This document shows positions 42,721-54,816 of a stretch of 64,000 bases of DNA, one piece after another. Source of the stretch: Isoetes taiwanensis (Eukaryota; Streptophyta; Lycopodiopsida; Isoetales; Isoetaceae); the NCBI GenBank assembly GCA_021234155.1, contig JAJEKV010000130.1:344508-408507 (forward strand), read 5' to 3'. Within the stretch, counting starts at the first letter, position 1; each line of letters opens with the position of its first letter. The notes beneath the pieces are model-generated. The model was given only the letters and a program-made list of their open reading frames with translations, was not told the DNA's origin and searched no databases. The position numbers and the translations under genes are program-made.

Positions 42721-42774
42721 CAATCACAAAATCCATAGCGTACAAAATCTCAAGATACAATTTAAATAAAATAT

Positions 42775-42890
42775 CTAGCATTATAACAGGGGGTTTTTTT
42801 TGTGATTTTATACGGTTTTTGGCATGGTTTTCATATGATTTCATGGGCGTATTGCATGAGGCATACTAATCAGTACATCTAGAGTGCACT
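42775..42890. repeat. Dispersed repeat, partner at 60396-60512
   Basis: Both read TAGCATTATAACAGGGGGTT, then TTTTATACG-TTTTTGGCATGG, CATACTAA and TCTAGAGTG. About 115 bp are shared in the same orientation; no coding sequence. Confidence 0.6.
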
Positions 42891-43339
42891 AAGTTTTTGC
42901 ATGCAATTTGTGCTGTTTTTGTTTCATCCTCCTCAATGGTTAAGATCAGAGGGCTTACAAAGAAAGCCCTCTTTTAATTCAAAAAGATCCAAGGGCTTAT
43001 AATCAAAGCCCTTTTCTTTCATGCATTTCTTGCCTTGGTAATTCAATTTTTTTTTTTTAATAGAACCCATTGTATTTTAAGGAAGAAAAGGATGGGCCTC
43101 AAGCATCGAGAGAGAATTAAGAGAGACTTATTAGGGCTTCTTTGGCGGCTGCAGCAGCTCAGTAGCCGGATCAAGCGTTTGGCGTTAGTGCGGCTACAAT
43201 AGGCCAGAATCCAGGTAGGCTGCCGGATCAAGCCAGATCAACCCAGCCGTGGATCACCAGCACCTCTTCTTGCAAATAATGAACCCTGTCTTTCTCTGAA
43301 CTATGGGGTTTGTGAAATTTGTTCTAGTCTTCTAGTTTA

Positions 43340-44170
43340 GGCTGTGATAACATTAGTGAAAATGTGTGGAAGGATATGTTCGGATCTGGAAGATCGACTG
43401 GTCTTACAGCCCTTGGAATCGGCCATGGGGATGTGGTGATGCTGGCATTAAGGAATTCGATCTGCTTTCCAGTTGCGTTTTTTGGTGTAATTTCAATTGG
43501 AGCTATTATAACCACTGCCAATCCTTTGAGCACTAGAGCAGCACTTTGAGTTCTACATTGGTAATCACTTCCAGGGACCAGGTTGGTAAGTTTGAACATT
43601 GTGGTTGTTGAAGAGGAAAATGAGACAGAAAAATTGGATGATGGTCTGATCCCTTTTTCTAAAGTAGTTTCAGCAAAGAGGGCATGTCGATGAAGGTCTC
43701 AATCTCCCATCTGAACCATGGCGTTGCTTTACTCTTGGGAACCAAAGGATTAAGTAAAGGGTGTTTCGACCCAGAAATTTGATATCCGCTTTGAAAGTTA
43801 TAACCAATGCAAGTGGAAAAGTATCAAGTAATGATGTCCTTGCCGTGGTGTTGCCCATGTTCCATGTGGTTTGGACTATTTATCGACCCTAGCTACCCTT
43901 TATAATGGTAGCACCTTGATTGTTATGCCCAATTTTGATATGTCCAATGTCTCGGAGGCCATTCTAAATATAGGATAACATATTTTCCATTAGTTCCTCC
44001 TATCTTGATTCAATTGGCCAAAGATCCCTTGTGTGATAAGTATGATTTAAGCTCCCGCCGGTTTGTGCGGTGAGCAGGCAGCAGCTTTAGGAAAGGAAAC
44101 AACCATGAAGTTTCTACAAAGGTTTCCAAATCTTCGACTAGAAACGGGTAAAGCCATATTTTATTCAAAT
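43340..44170 (+). pseudogene. 4-coumarate-CoA ligase-like pseudogene
   Basis: Plus-strand pieces, in family order: STGLTALGIGHGDVVM, AFFGVISIGAIITTANPLST, a degraded P-loop ALLYSWEPK--VKGV (normally ALLYSSGTTGLSKGV), LIVMPNFDMSNVSEAILNI, a degraded HIFPLVPPILIQLAKDPLCD, YDLSSRRFV and FLQRFPNLRLETG. 4CL enzymes activate cinnamic acids in the phenylpropanoid pathway through an acyl-AMP. At least four stops or shifts and a lost AMP-binding motif show it is dead. The N- and C-terminal thirds are missing. Confidence 0.7.
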
Positions 44171-44519
44171 GCATCCTAAAAACTGAGTTCATCTTTTATT
44201 GGAGTGGATCGTAAAGTTTGGTTTTAGCTGCAACGTTGATGTTGAACATGATGATGATGTTTTAGCGATTGGACTTTAAAATTTTTATAAAACCCTAATT
44301 TCTTTTGCTAGATTAGATTGTCATGATTTGTAATGAGAAAATTCATATTTCCTTGCGGGTATGCTTTTTTAACAACCGGGCTTGATACAAGATCTGTAGA
44401 AATGGTTTCATTTGCCATGCATCCTTTTTATTTTTTCTCCTTTCCGAGATTATCCATGAAAGTTTAATCTTGCTATGCATTCGCTATTCACATGTTGGGA
44501 GGTACGTCCATCATTTTTA

Positions 44520-44590
44520 TATCGACCACGATGGTAACATATGCATATGCATGGACATTAGAAATGCATATGCATGGACATTAGAAAGGC
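44520..44590. repeat. Short tandem repeat (GCATATGCATGGACATTAGAAA twice)
   Basis: Two units of about 24 bp. The open frame that starts inside (44574-44861) has no recognised product. Confidence 0.6.
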
Positions 44591-44920
44591 ACAGTTATTT
44601 CATGCTTTTAGAAAGATGATCATAGGAGTTTTTCAAACAGATCTAGGTGCGACTATAGAGAATATTTGGAGGCTTTTCAAAAGATCATTAACCAATATTT
44701 TGTCATACACTCATAGCTCAATGTTAAATATATTCTTGCTATCTTTATATGTGGACAAATTGCATGTTCCTCTTGAAACTAATCCATGTTCTAGCATGAA
44801 CCATGCCCTCTTATACATGTGTTCAACTACAATATCCAAGCTTCTTAGTAATTATATATAGATCCTTAAAAGTTTACCTATGTTTGCTTTTGTTAGGGCC
44901 GAAGGGGCAAAAAAAATTTT

Positions 44921-45378
44921 AGTATAAAACTACCATTAATATTAATTAACACAAATCATTGGGTCCAACACATTTAAATTAAAATCCCCCTTAAACCCCT
45001 TTGGTTTGGGTGCATATTCACCACCCGAGGGGGTGGTGGGTGGTGTAAGGCGAGAGCCCTTATAATTATGTTTTGCATGTACAAAATCAACACCTTATAG
45101 TATATTGCACGAAATCTTATAGTATTTTGCAAATCTTGTTGCACAATTATAACAAATTCTATACATCCATACCCACAAGCGAGGAATTTTTGTATGCAGG
45201 AATAAGGGTGTAGATTAAGGAATAAGGGGTGAAGATGCCTATCCAACACCTCTCGTTGCCCGGAGTCACCCCCCGTGTGAATATGCACCCAAACCAAAGG
45301 GGGTTTAAGGGGGATTTTAATTTAAATGTGTTGGACCCAATGATTTGTGTTAATTAATATTAATGGTAGTTTTATACT
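44921..45378. mobile_element. 458-bp MITE with ~100-bp TIRs (Mutator-like)
   Basis: Both ends read AGTATAAAACTACCATTAAT and pair for about 100 bp, including GGTTTGGGTGCATATTCAC. Flanks AAAAAAATTTT (about 44910-44920 and 45379-45389) look like a 10-11-bp duplication, which suits Mutator-like elements, although the AT run weakens it. A related copy is at 63001-63456. Confidence 0.65.
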
Positions 45379-45389
45379 AAAAAAATTTT

Positions 45390-46045
45390 TAATCACATAG
45401 CAAAAGCAATTTAAAAAAAAAAAAAATAATGGCGTACGCGTTTCTTCAAAAGGTACCTTTTTGTTCAAGTTTTGTTTTGCCTTTGGGAGGTGTGGGGGGT
45501 CTTAGCATTTACAACAAAAAGAAAAAATGTGACTCTGTTTGTTTGTTTTGAGGATTGAAGACCTACTTGCAGGAACGACTCATAGGACTCCAATATCTTG
45601 ATTAAAAAATAGCTTCAAACTGATTCATCCAGAAATTTAAAAAATCATACAGTTTTGAAGCAAAAGTAGAAAGAGCAACTATTAAGCAATACAATATCTA
45701 AGCTAAAAAGAAAAAATCATGGCCATTTTGATGGAGCCAAAACCGTCTGCCTAGTTACAGATTGCCAATCTCAAGCTACCTGTGCCTGGTAACTCCCACT
45801 TGCAGATCGTCGGCGATCTTATGCCGACTCCCATGTGAGCATTGAGATACAGCAGACATAGCTTAATCTGATGAAAAAAGGGCAGGAAGAGAGGCAGGCA
45901 GAAGAGGATGTAAAGATATGTATAAGGATGCTTTGTGACGACAGTTATATAAGAAAAAGGGAAAAACGGAACAAAATCACAGTCCAAATTTGCTTTCCTT
46001 AGTTGCACTTCCATTCTACTGCTTCTGGAGTGATGCTTCTACTGC
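45390..46045. other. No recognised gene
   Basis: It contains an A(14) run near 45412 and otherwise ordinary AT-rich sequence. Confidence 0.4.
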
Positions 46046-46360
46046 ATTGCTGGGCATCATGTGGGGATTTATAAACAATGTTGGGCATCAGGTGGGGAAC
46101 TGTAAATGTTGGGAATCTGGACATCGTATGGGGACCTGTAAACAATGCCTCCTAGGCATCATGTGGCAACCTGGAAATGTTGGGAACCTGGGCATCATGT
46201 GGCAACCTAGAAATGTTGGGAACCTGGCCATCATGTGGGGACCTGTACACAATGTTGGGCATCAAATGGAGAAATGGGCATTATTTGGGGACCTGTACAC
46301 AACGCTGGGCATCAAGTGGAGACCTATAAATGTTAGGAACCTGTAAATGTTGATGGGCAT
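46046..46360. repeat. Minisatellite (GGGCATCATGTGGGGACCTG...)
   Basis: About nine degenerate units of roughly 25-40 bp combine GGGCATCA-GTGG--ACCTG, TAAA-AATGTTGGG and CAACCTGGAAATG. The motif resembles the 3'-end phrase at 42145-42170 (GCTGGGCATAAGTTGGGAGC). Confidence 0.7.
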
Positions 46361-47314
46361 TCCATTTTATAATATTTGTTCTGGAGTGGAGGGGACACAT
46401 TGTGTGTATATCTCTTGTTCATATGATGTTGTGATGCTATGTAAATGGAATGTCTTGGAGTTTTGTCCATTTATACCATTGAATGTGTCTTTGGGTGTGT
46501 ATAATTGAGTGGTCTATGATACTCGTTTCGGATGCCCTTTTGCTTTCTTATTGCAATTTTACAATGTAGATTGTACATAGAGTTTAATGTTAGAGACCCG
46601 AAGTAAACAAATGATTCTTATATTAATGGCTAAGGCATCTACTTTTATCAGCCCTTTGCAGACTATCCAAAAAACCTAAGCCTACTGCAGCATTCTAAGC
46701 ATCTAAATTACTTATTCTAGATTGCATGCAATTAATATCTAGCAAGCTTACAAAAAATCCAGCACAACATCATCAGTTAGCTGTCATACCAAATACCATC
46801 ACAAATCTATGCTTAAGCCAACACGCACTCTACATTTCAATCCAATCTAACTATAGCAGCATAAATGGACGTTGCACTTAGTCTAAAAACTAACAACCAA
46901 GGTTATCTCTAGCAAGCCTATATATATCAAGCACTTGCATCATAGTTTTGTGCCATCATGAAAACAATAGCACATCATGTTTTTTAAGACTTGTTTCTTA
47001 AGCCAGCATCTACTCCAAACAAAAACATCTGGCAACATCAATAGATCAGAGCATCAACAAAAATAGAAAACCATAATTACTTGAACTTTTGTACCTTTGC
47101 CTACAATGACTTATTCCAGCCATGAAAAGCAGAAGCAAAGAAAAAGCTGACAAAGAACATTGGTAATAGCAGAAATAAGGGAAAACGAATGGTAGCGATA
47201 TGCACCACAACAGCAGAAATATGGGAAAAAAATATGTTTTCAGCGCTACAGGAGATACATAGCATTATAGTTTTATAGGAATATTGCCTCAGTAATGGAC
47301 TGATGTTTGCTTTG
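46361..47314. other. No recognised gene
   Basis: AT-rich sequence without a supported coding region or clear repeat. Confidence 0.4.
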
Positions 47315-47422
47315 TGATGGTAGATTCTGAGCAATCTTTAGAGCCCATTATAAGACTTCTGGCTCAAATGATGGTAGATTCTGAGCAATCTTTAGAGCCC
47401 ATTATAAGACTTGTGGCTCAAA
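47315..47422. repeat. 54-bp tandem duplication
   Basis: TGATGGTAGATTCTGAGCAA starts at 47315 and 47369. The units differ by one base (CTTCTGG/CTTGTGG). Confidence 0.85.
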
Positions 47423-47436
47423 TACAAATTTGAGAG

Positions 47437-47825
47437 ATGAAATTGGATCATCCAGAATTTTACTCGAAGGCCCCACCTTGGGCAAATCCATCTGCATCAT
47501 GGTGGATGAGACATATAGCAGAAAAAAGGCAAGATGACAGTAAAAATTGGCATGAAATTCAATGTAGTACATTTTTCATATGTCACATGTATATCTATTT
47601 CTCCAAATACTTCCACTGTGGCAGAATACGATTAGGCACCCTATGTACGCTGCTCTTTCATAGAAGCTACCAAAATTACCTGAAGAAGAAGGGATTGATT
47701 TGGTAACATCCATCATTATATCTGCAAACCAGCATGACTTGCCGGATGACTCCAGAATAAATTGTACAGCTGTGTATGTCCAGTTTTTGCAAGCATGTGC
47801 AGATTTGCCTTGTAGCCTAAAATAG
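47437..47825 (+). other. Possible host-gene exons, unidentified
   Basis: Two stretches look like protein: LDHPEFYSKAPPWANPSASW with WMRHIAEKRQDDSKNWHE (47443-47555), and EEEGIDLVTSIIISANQHDL with PDDSRINCTAVYVQFLQACA (about 47685-47815). Both are on the plus strand with non-random composition. I do not recognise the family. They may be neighbouring exons of one gene. Confidence 0.35.
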
Positions 47826-49500
47826 AGACGGAAACATCTATTAAAGTTATGAACAAAGGTCTGATTGCTGCGAGGTCGGCTATCGTGCAACAGAGAGCTG
47901 CGAACTTTGCCGTAGGTGTACATTAGGCAGTTCCTGCTCAGAAATGCTAAACGCCATGTAAGAGCTTTTGGGGTATGGCTCACATGCATATGTTATCAGC
48001 TAGCGTAAGCTGAAGCTGTTGCAAATGTGCATTGCAGTTAATTAAAGTAGAACTTCATTGAAATATGTGCCCATCTACTAAGTAGAATCAAGACATGATA
48101 AGTAGAATCAAGACATGACACATCCAGGAAGATGAGAAGTTACAGGTCACCAGAGCAAAAAGCTGGTAGCCAATAGCCAAGCTAGAGATGCAGATCAGAC
48201 ATATAACATTTGCCTTATACGATCCTAGTACCTGCAGCAACAGGTTGTGTATAATGGGCATGGAATGTCCTGTATACATGCATGAGACTATTGTATAGTC
48301 ACAATAATTATTACTATGTAGATGGACTTGCACCTGTTCAAGCACGTTTAGGAAGTGTAAAAATAATTTTCTTCTGATGTAGCATGTTTCAGGTTATAAT
48401 GGAGTACTTAACCTTCCTCATCAAGATAACTATTCTATGTGTAACAAATGCTGGTCTGGAAATAGTTTTCCTAAGAAATTATACCTATCCAATACTCAAA
48501 ACCTTTAGTCTGCACAGAGATATAAAATCACGCTACATGCACTTGACGGCAAACTCAAATGTGATAATATGAAAACTAAGATGGTCAATTTATCTTCGAA
48601 GAAAAGAACATTACACTTCTTAATATTAAGGCAATCATAAATCAAGAAGAGTTATTTTTACCTCAGACAGCAAGAATTTTCTTGGAAGTGAAGCTTATTG
48701 TGCCCTTTAACTGAACCATAGGGCATTCTGATCAAAAAATCTGAAACACAACCGCATCATCGACCATGATAGAACATAATGCGAAGAAGAATTATACGTA
48801 AGCACATGCAAAAGCCTCTCCCTCAACAAAGGCCTAGCTTGTATACACATCATACTCCATCGTATAGCCACCAGACAGTTTGGCCTTTAAACATTCAACC
48901 AAACATGCTTCCCACTGCATCTCGAAATGTTGATTGTTTTCCTGCCCATCACCAGCTCCGGCTTAGGACAACTCCTAAGGACCTCCCTTTGCTCCTCTCT
49001 CGCTCTCTCTGCTTATCATCATGCTCCGTTTTTCATCATGGGCAATAGAAATCAAGAACAAAAATCAAAATCAAGAACAAAAATCAAATCAGGGCAAAAT
49101 TTTTCTCAAGGGTTTTCCTGCTCTGTAACGCTCTGGCCGGCCAAAAATTGTGGCTATAAACTCTGTTGTTGCTATGCAAAGAAGTGGGAGGTGTTCCCTT
49201 CATGGTGAGGAAAATCGAGCAACCAATGTTTGGCGCCTCCCAAAAACCTCCACACAATGCAAAACCCTACTCAAGCATTGTCTTTGCAACTCGATGTTTC
49301 TATTTTCACCAGCAATGCGGCCATGAATCAAAGGTCACCTTTGGCGCTGACGTAGACGATAATCCTAGAAGCTCCATCGCCCTCTCGTAAGAAAACAGTC
49401 CCTGGTTGCCCAGAGCAGGCCTCTCCGGTTAGCCGGTTTCAAGAGTGGCAGCCAACAACGGAAACGACCTAACAGTTACACCCAATAATGGGTTTTTAGC
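47826..49500. other. No recognised gene
   Basis: No domain or repeat structure is supported. 49050-49095 repeats AATCAAGAACAAAAATCAAA. Confidence 0.35.
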
Positions 49501-49507
49501 AGTCATA

Positions 49508-49549
49508 GGCATATTCCAAGTATATACTGGCATATACTTGGAATATGCC
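49508..49549. repeat. Perfect 18-bp inverted repeat with 6-nt loop
   Basis: GGCATATTCCAAGTATAT at 49508-49525 pairs exactly with 49532-49549 around ACTGGC. It lies about 50 bp outside repeat B and may be a terminal hairpin of an element. Confidence 0.8.
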
Positions 49550-49598
49550 ACAAACCCACATAAACAAGGGTTTGCCCCCTTAGGGGCAACCCAGAAAA

Positions 49599-50058
49599 TA
49601 AGATATGAATTTTGTTTAGTCAATGATGCTAATGTTGCATTCATCTTATTCCTATACTTAATTATAGAAATTTTCCATGTTTCTTAAATATAAGAAAATG
49701 TTAAATATCACCCATAGAGTAAGTCATTGTTTCGATCCCTTTGAGTAAATAAAATCAATGTATTCATAGCTTATGTGCCCCCAATACCTAAGGTTATTAC
49801 GTTTCAAAAAATTGTAACATGTCCCTAGACCACTATTAACATTTGGATTATCATATGAGCATTTATATAAGAATCAATTTATTATTAAATTGGGTACCCT
49901 CAACCATAAGGTCATTGCCTTTAAAGGTTTATGCAACTTGTCAATAGACAATTATTAACACTTGGGTTATAATAAGAACACTTAAATTTCAAACTCAGAA
50001 TTAAGAGTGAACATGATCTAAGGCTAGTGAGCAGAGTAGAGTAGTAAGATTCTATATA
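49599..50058 (-). repeat. Repeat B, second copy (inverse of 14167-14626)
   Basis: Ungapped match to 14167-14626 in reverse orientation with few differences. Next to it is a TA microsatellite (50053-50070). It lies downstream of the partial exon-1 copy at 51390 on the same strand. Confidence 0.75.
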
Positions 50059-50070
50059 TATATATATATA

Positions 50071-51140
50071 GCCAGTTTTGCCTTAACCTCCCAGAGGCCA
50101 AGGCTTATCAGACCCATTATCAATCAATGGGGAGCCCCATGGAACCATGCCTACCAATCATGCTGCAGCAGTGAGGATAAATGCAAACTTGAACTAAGCA
50201 TGTGTTGGCGTATAGATAGTAGAGTAAACAGGCTATGAACCCATCAAAATAGATGCTTAGGTGCAGAAATGCATGGTCAAATACCACCAAATTATACAAT
50301 ATGTATTGCATGCAACAAGCAGATAGTTAATTGAGCTTTTTCTGGTGAAAAAATGCATGGTTCAGTAAAACTTTTCAGCAAATGTGCAAGTTTATGCCTT
50401 AAAGTGCATAATTCGAAGCATGATTATAGTGCATACAGTTAAAGATGGAGATAGATACCTTTAGTAAGGTTCATCCCTATGCTGGACACAAGTGTACAAA
50501 GATAGAATGGAAATAAAGTCTGCACATAGGTTCATTTTGCCAACAAACCAAAAACAACAACAACAATGTGCATTTCATGTTGAATCTTTTGATTCCTTTA
50601 AAAATCATATTTCTAACATATTTTATTGGCACTCCATGTATGTCTCATGCACGAACTCCCCTTACAACAAAATATAAAGCATGAGCATGCTGGTATTTAT
50701 GTATCCATTACATAAAACAAACTGAAATATGCAACAGCAAATAAAGAGCCTTGAAGTTTGGCTGTGAGGCAAACGCATGGTGGTAACTGCACACAATATT
50801 TACTGAAATATGCTGCAGCAGATTACGGCCCTCGTCACCTTGCTAGAAATAGATACAATAATCTTTTTTTTCGGAAAAAGGAGCATATGCAAAGTCAAAT
50901 AGTGCATTCCTTATAAAGAAATTTAAGACCATATTTCTTAAATCAAAGATATAAGCTGTAGCAGATACAGAGTATTACCAGTAGCCCTTTTCGTAGTTTT
51001 TCTCCAAATAACTTGCATTACTAAAACCACAACATTGGGGTATACCGTTTATGCAGGACGTTTTTACAAACACTTGTACAAACATTTTAGTCCGGTCCTT
51101 GAATCAGCACGCTCCAAAGACATCACTAAACTGAAATAAT
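50071..51140. other. No recognised gene
   Basis: Probably intron or flank of the partial retroelement copy at 51.1-51.5 kb. Nothing further was identified. Confidence 0.3.
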
Positions 51141-51270
51141 GGAGTAAGGGAAATGGAACTCCGGTTACCTGCACCCAATCAATACCTTAGTTAGCTTAAT
51201 AGGTAAAAAGGCAAGGGGCGTCAGGTAAGCTTGAGAATTCCATGGCTTATCGCCCTTTGCCCTTTGCCAC
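51141..51270 (-). promoter_or_regulatory. Conserved branch-point/acceptor motif, copy R
   Basis: The minus strand reads AAGGGCGATAAGCC, AAGCTTACCTG, TTAAGCTAACTAAG and GGGTGCAG|GTAACC. These are the same elements in the same order as at 16133-16250 and 55921-56040. Confidence 0.45.
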
Positions 51271-51389
51271 TTAAATCAGTAAGCAAAAGATAGAAATGCA
51301 TAAAACATTAAAGAATTACAGACATAGCATTATGTGTCTAGTTTTGAGGTCAACTAGAACTATAAGCTACGCTAGACAAAATAGAAAAC

Positions 51390-51460
51390 CTGGTTCAAAG
51401 GAAGGACGCCATCATCAGATTCGCCTTCCACAGCTCTATAATATGCACTGGTGTATATGT
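51390..51460 (-). pseudogene. Partial exon-1 copy of the retroelement family (copy R)
   Basis: The minus strand reads SAYYRAVEGESDDGVLPLNQ and then a donor GTTTTC, matching the acidic C-terminus DEDDFIEEEIPLNQ|GTTTAC of exon 1 at 16892. Upstream RPEG sequence was not found. It lies 120 bp before the conserved motif at 51141-51270. Confidence 0.45.
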
Positions 51461-52200
51461 CTGTAGTCATTAAGCAGGGCAACTCCTTTAAGACCCTTGA
51501 TCATTCCACGTTAATGGCTGTCATGTCTGGACACCCTTTGGTTCCTTCCAAATGTTCGATCTTCCAAAGGCATATTAACACTTGCGATAGCAATATTTAG
51601 TTGCCCAACCATCTTCCCTTGATAGATCAATATTAGCAAACGGGCTTGTAACAGGGCTTGTAGCAGATAGATTCAACAGATCAGAAGATTAGATTAAGTC
51701 TCAGATGGAAGATATCCATGGGGAAACACAGACATATTGAATCCGCTGACTAAAAAATATTCATGAAATGAAAGCAGAATGATCATATTGAACAGCAAGA
51801 TAGAATTGCCGGAATGTGCTTAGTAAGCTTCGATCTTCATGCTCACTGCAAGTCTCAGAGCTACCACAATATGCAAGTATATGAAATGCAGAGTCGAATC
51901 GTCCCTAAGCAGCAAGCATGTAGAATACTGGCCGATTCCATTTTTGGGAGCTTTTCGGCATAGGTCGGCATGCTGGCGGCCATTCTCATCTGCCATGAAC
52001 TGCTCTCAAATTGAGGTCCACAAATGGTGCATCATCCACCAGCACAGTGCTCAAACGTAAGACTCCGGCAGGCTGGCTGCTCATGGTTAAACATAGATTG
52101 CCACAAAGCCACAAGAATAGCTGAGATGGATTAGAACGGCATGTTGGCGGCCGCTCTCATCCGCCAAGAACCCTAGACTTTCAGCTTAGGGTTAGGTTAA

Positions 52201-52522
52201 GGGTAAAAGCATGCTACGGTGTACCACTTTTGGAACCCTCAAAAGTACCCACACTGGGTACTTTTAAAACTGATACTTTCTGGTTTTTCTTTCCATTAAA
52301 ATCAATCGAAAAGTTTTGAATTGAAGGTCAATAACATGTCAATCCATAGTACTACAGGATAATAATACTATTAGAGACTAAAATAAATGAATTAACGCTC
52401 AAACTTATTATTTATTGCGACATTTATGCAAGTTCCCAGTACCCAGTGCTGGGTACTTTTCTGGGTAGTTTCACACTCCCTAAAAAGTACTTTAGATGGT
52501 ACACCCTAGCATGCTTTCACCC
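52201..52522. mobile_element. 322-bp MITE with TTAA target duplication (piggyBac/Kolobok type)
   Basis: The ends read GGGTAAAAGCATGCTACGGT and, inverted, GGGTGAAAGCATGCTAGGGT (24 of 26 over 26 bp), each bordered by TTAA (52197-52200 and 52523-52526). Inside are two strong palindromes with the same core: AAAAGTACCCA-CAC-TGGGTACTTTT (52241-52265) and AGTACCCAG-TG-CTGGGTACT (52438-52457). There is no coding sequence, so movement would depend on an enzyme supplied from elsewhere. Confidence 0.8.
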
Positions 52523-52526
52523 TTAA

Positions 52527-54501
52527 GCATATCTACAGGAAAATATATGGATAGTTTTCCACTCCTACGTGTGGTATATGCCAACTGGTTATACATGTGA
52601 GCACCCATACTTCACCATGTGCCGATGTCTAAGGCAATATTTGATATTTGCAATTTGGCGCTTTAGGTCCAAGCAATACCTTATTTTGTCATTTGGCTCT
52701 CCCTAATTTCAGAAGAATGATGACATTCCAAGTAATGGATTTTGAGACATCAAAATCTTGATGCCCTACTAGTCCATGCTCAATAGGCTACTAAAACACC
52801 TTGGCAACTATAATATGGCAAAATTTGATCATTGGTCTATGCAAATTTAGTGGCCATGCTTTGCAAAACGTTATCTGCATTGCAAATTTGAGCAATAAAG
52901 CAATATGTACATTTTCTCTATATCTGGCTGTACATTAGCACAAACAGACTGTCTTTTGATCCAACAGACAGATCTAAACATGGGTGCTTAGCAACTATAT
53001 CGATCAAGTTTTGCAACATCCAAAGACGAGCAATCAGTGGACTTTGAATCAGAAGTATGTATGGAAAGCCTATGCTACTTCATCAGATAGCTAGAGGCTA
53101 AAGAAAAGATAATCAGAGGACATTGAATATATATTTATATTTATAGATATATATATATATATACATATATATACGAAGTCCGAGTTGAGTTATTTGGTTA
53201 CTTTTTGGATTTCTCTGATCTAGCTTCCTTCAGTATGGTACAACCTGGCCTGTTACATGGTTAATACCTTTTAATTAGAATTTTGGGAACCCATGCAGAA
53301 TTAATGTAGTGTATACTTGACACTCTATCTTAATCAAGGTGGTTTTTATTTGGTACACTGTATTTTCCTTCCGGGCATATTTGCAATACTTTCAGATCTT
53401 TTATTGTGCCTTTGTCACCTGTTTTTGGGACCTAGATATCTGGTATATTTTTGTTACATGAGATTAGGTTTTTTAACCCCGCATATTTTTTGGAAGGTTG
53501 ATGTTAAATGGGAATCATTGTATGCCCATAATTCATGTTACATGGCCAAGTTCTTTTATCCTTAGCAATGGGTTTATGCTCATGTTAATAAGGGGTAACG
53601 TATTTTCGTTGCTACTATGGTTCTAATTTTTTAATTTCATTGAAGTCTTTGTTGAGTTCTTTGTTGACTTACAGATTTTCTCTGAGCAAGGCTTCTTCTA
53701 TGGAGTTATATTTACTTTGATAAATGATAAATTTCCTCTCAGTTGGTTGATCTGTGACCTATCCATTGTTGTAATTTTCTAACTTTATCAGGGTTGTTGT
53801 CCTGGGCAACATGTTACCCATTAGGACCCTTATATTTGCTAGTTACATCTTGCAAAATACTGTCTTCATATTGTGACCCATTGGACTTCATGATGTTAGG
53901 CTCATTAATATGTTGTGATTGGTGTTGGTAATTTTCATTGTGACGTCCATGGGTATTGTTACATGACCAGATATTTACCCTTAGACTTGTTTTTATTATT
54001 CGAATGGTAAAATGATGTTGTACGTTTCAACCATTGTGGTATATGGTATTCGGGTATTTTATTTTTTAATTCTGTTCTGGAATTTCTTTCGTTACCTAAC
54101 CTAGGTTTCACAGAAACCCTAGCGATGGCCGGAAGTGGAGTTTGCTTCCCAATTAGGTTTACGACCTTGAGATGGCTACGACCACAGGCAGTCGTACCTT
54201 GCTGACTTGTATCCATAGCAGGAATCTTAACGGGTTTCATCATATTATACATGGCACTAGTTGTTACATGCATTCTGATCTGGCACTCCGACTCTGTTGC
54301 TTATTATGAAAGCAAGTACTCCTCTCTGGCAACACGACCCAGGTGATCTAATTCGGTCCTTATTTGGTATTTCTTGTAATTTGATCGGGGTTAAACCTTG
54401 ATTAGTGCTAGAATATGATTATTTTGATCAAATGACAGGGATTAACTCAACTCTGCCACTGCTATATAAACCCATGGGCTCGCCCCTTACATTTTCAAGA
54501 G
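52527..54501. other. Non-coding region upstream of an exon-1 copy
   Basis: It holds a TA-rich microsatellite at 53140-53175. No gene is recognised. A TATATAAACC box at 54463-54472, about 35 bp before the MTRPEG start, could be a core promoter. Confidence 0.35.
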
Positions 54502-54816
54502 ATGACGAGGCCTGAGGGCGCTCCCAACAAGGGACAAACTAGGACTAAGCTGATATAATTTCTCAGAAGACATGGCCTTGAGCATGGTGCTTCTCAGCCC
54601 TCTAAAGCTCAATTGTTGGAACTCTGCAGACAGCATGGACTTGATCCCAACAGGGACAAGCATGATACTGGTATTAAGAAATTTATACCAGGCCAAGGGC
54701 TTGGTAACAATGTTCCCAGAGTTTTGGAAGCACCTGCAAGCACTGTGGAGGTGGTTCCCCTTTCTGAATCTGATAGAGATGACGAATTTGAGGATGTGGA
54801 GATCCAGCCTAATCAG
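54502..54816 (+). pseudogene. Retroelement exon 1 paralogue (copy P, MTRPEG)
   Basis: The frame MTRPEGAPNKGQTRTKLI, stop, FLRRHGLEHG, QPSKAQLLELCRQHGLDPN, IKKFIPGQG, an acidic SESDRDDEFEDVEIQPNQ, then a donor GTCTTC, aligns along its length with exon 1 at 16892-17224. Identity is moderate but the pattern MxRPEG, QPSKAQL-ELC--H--DPN, KFIP, acidic, NQ|GT is kept. A TAA at 54556 replaces a Glu codon. No exon 2 follows before 57 kb, so the copy is truncated. Confidence 0.6.

Noticed and set aside
49508-49549. MicroRNA precursor
   Set aside because: An 18-bp perfect stem with a 6-nt loop is too short for a plant pri-miRNA and lies next to a repeat boundary.
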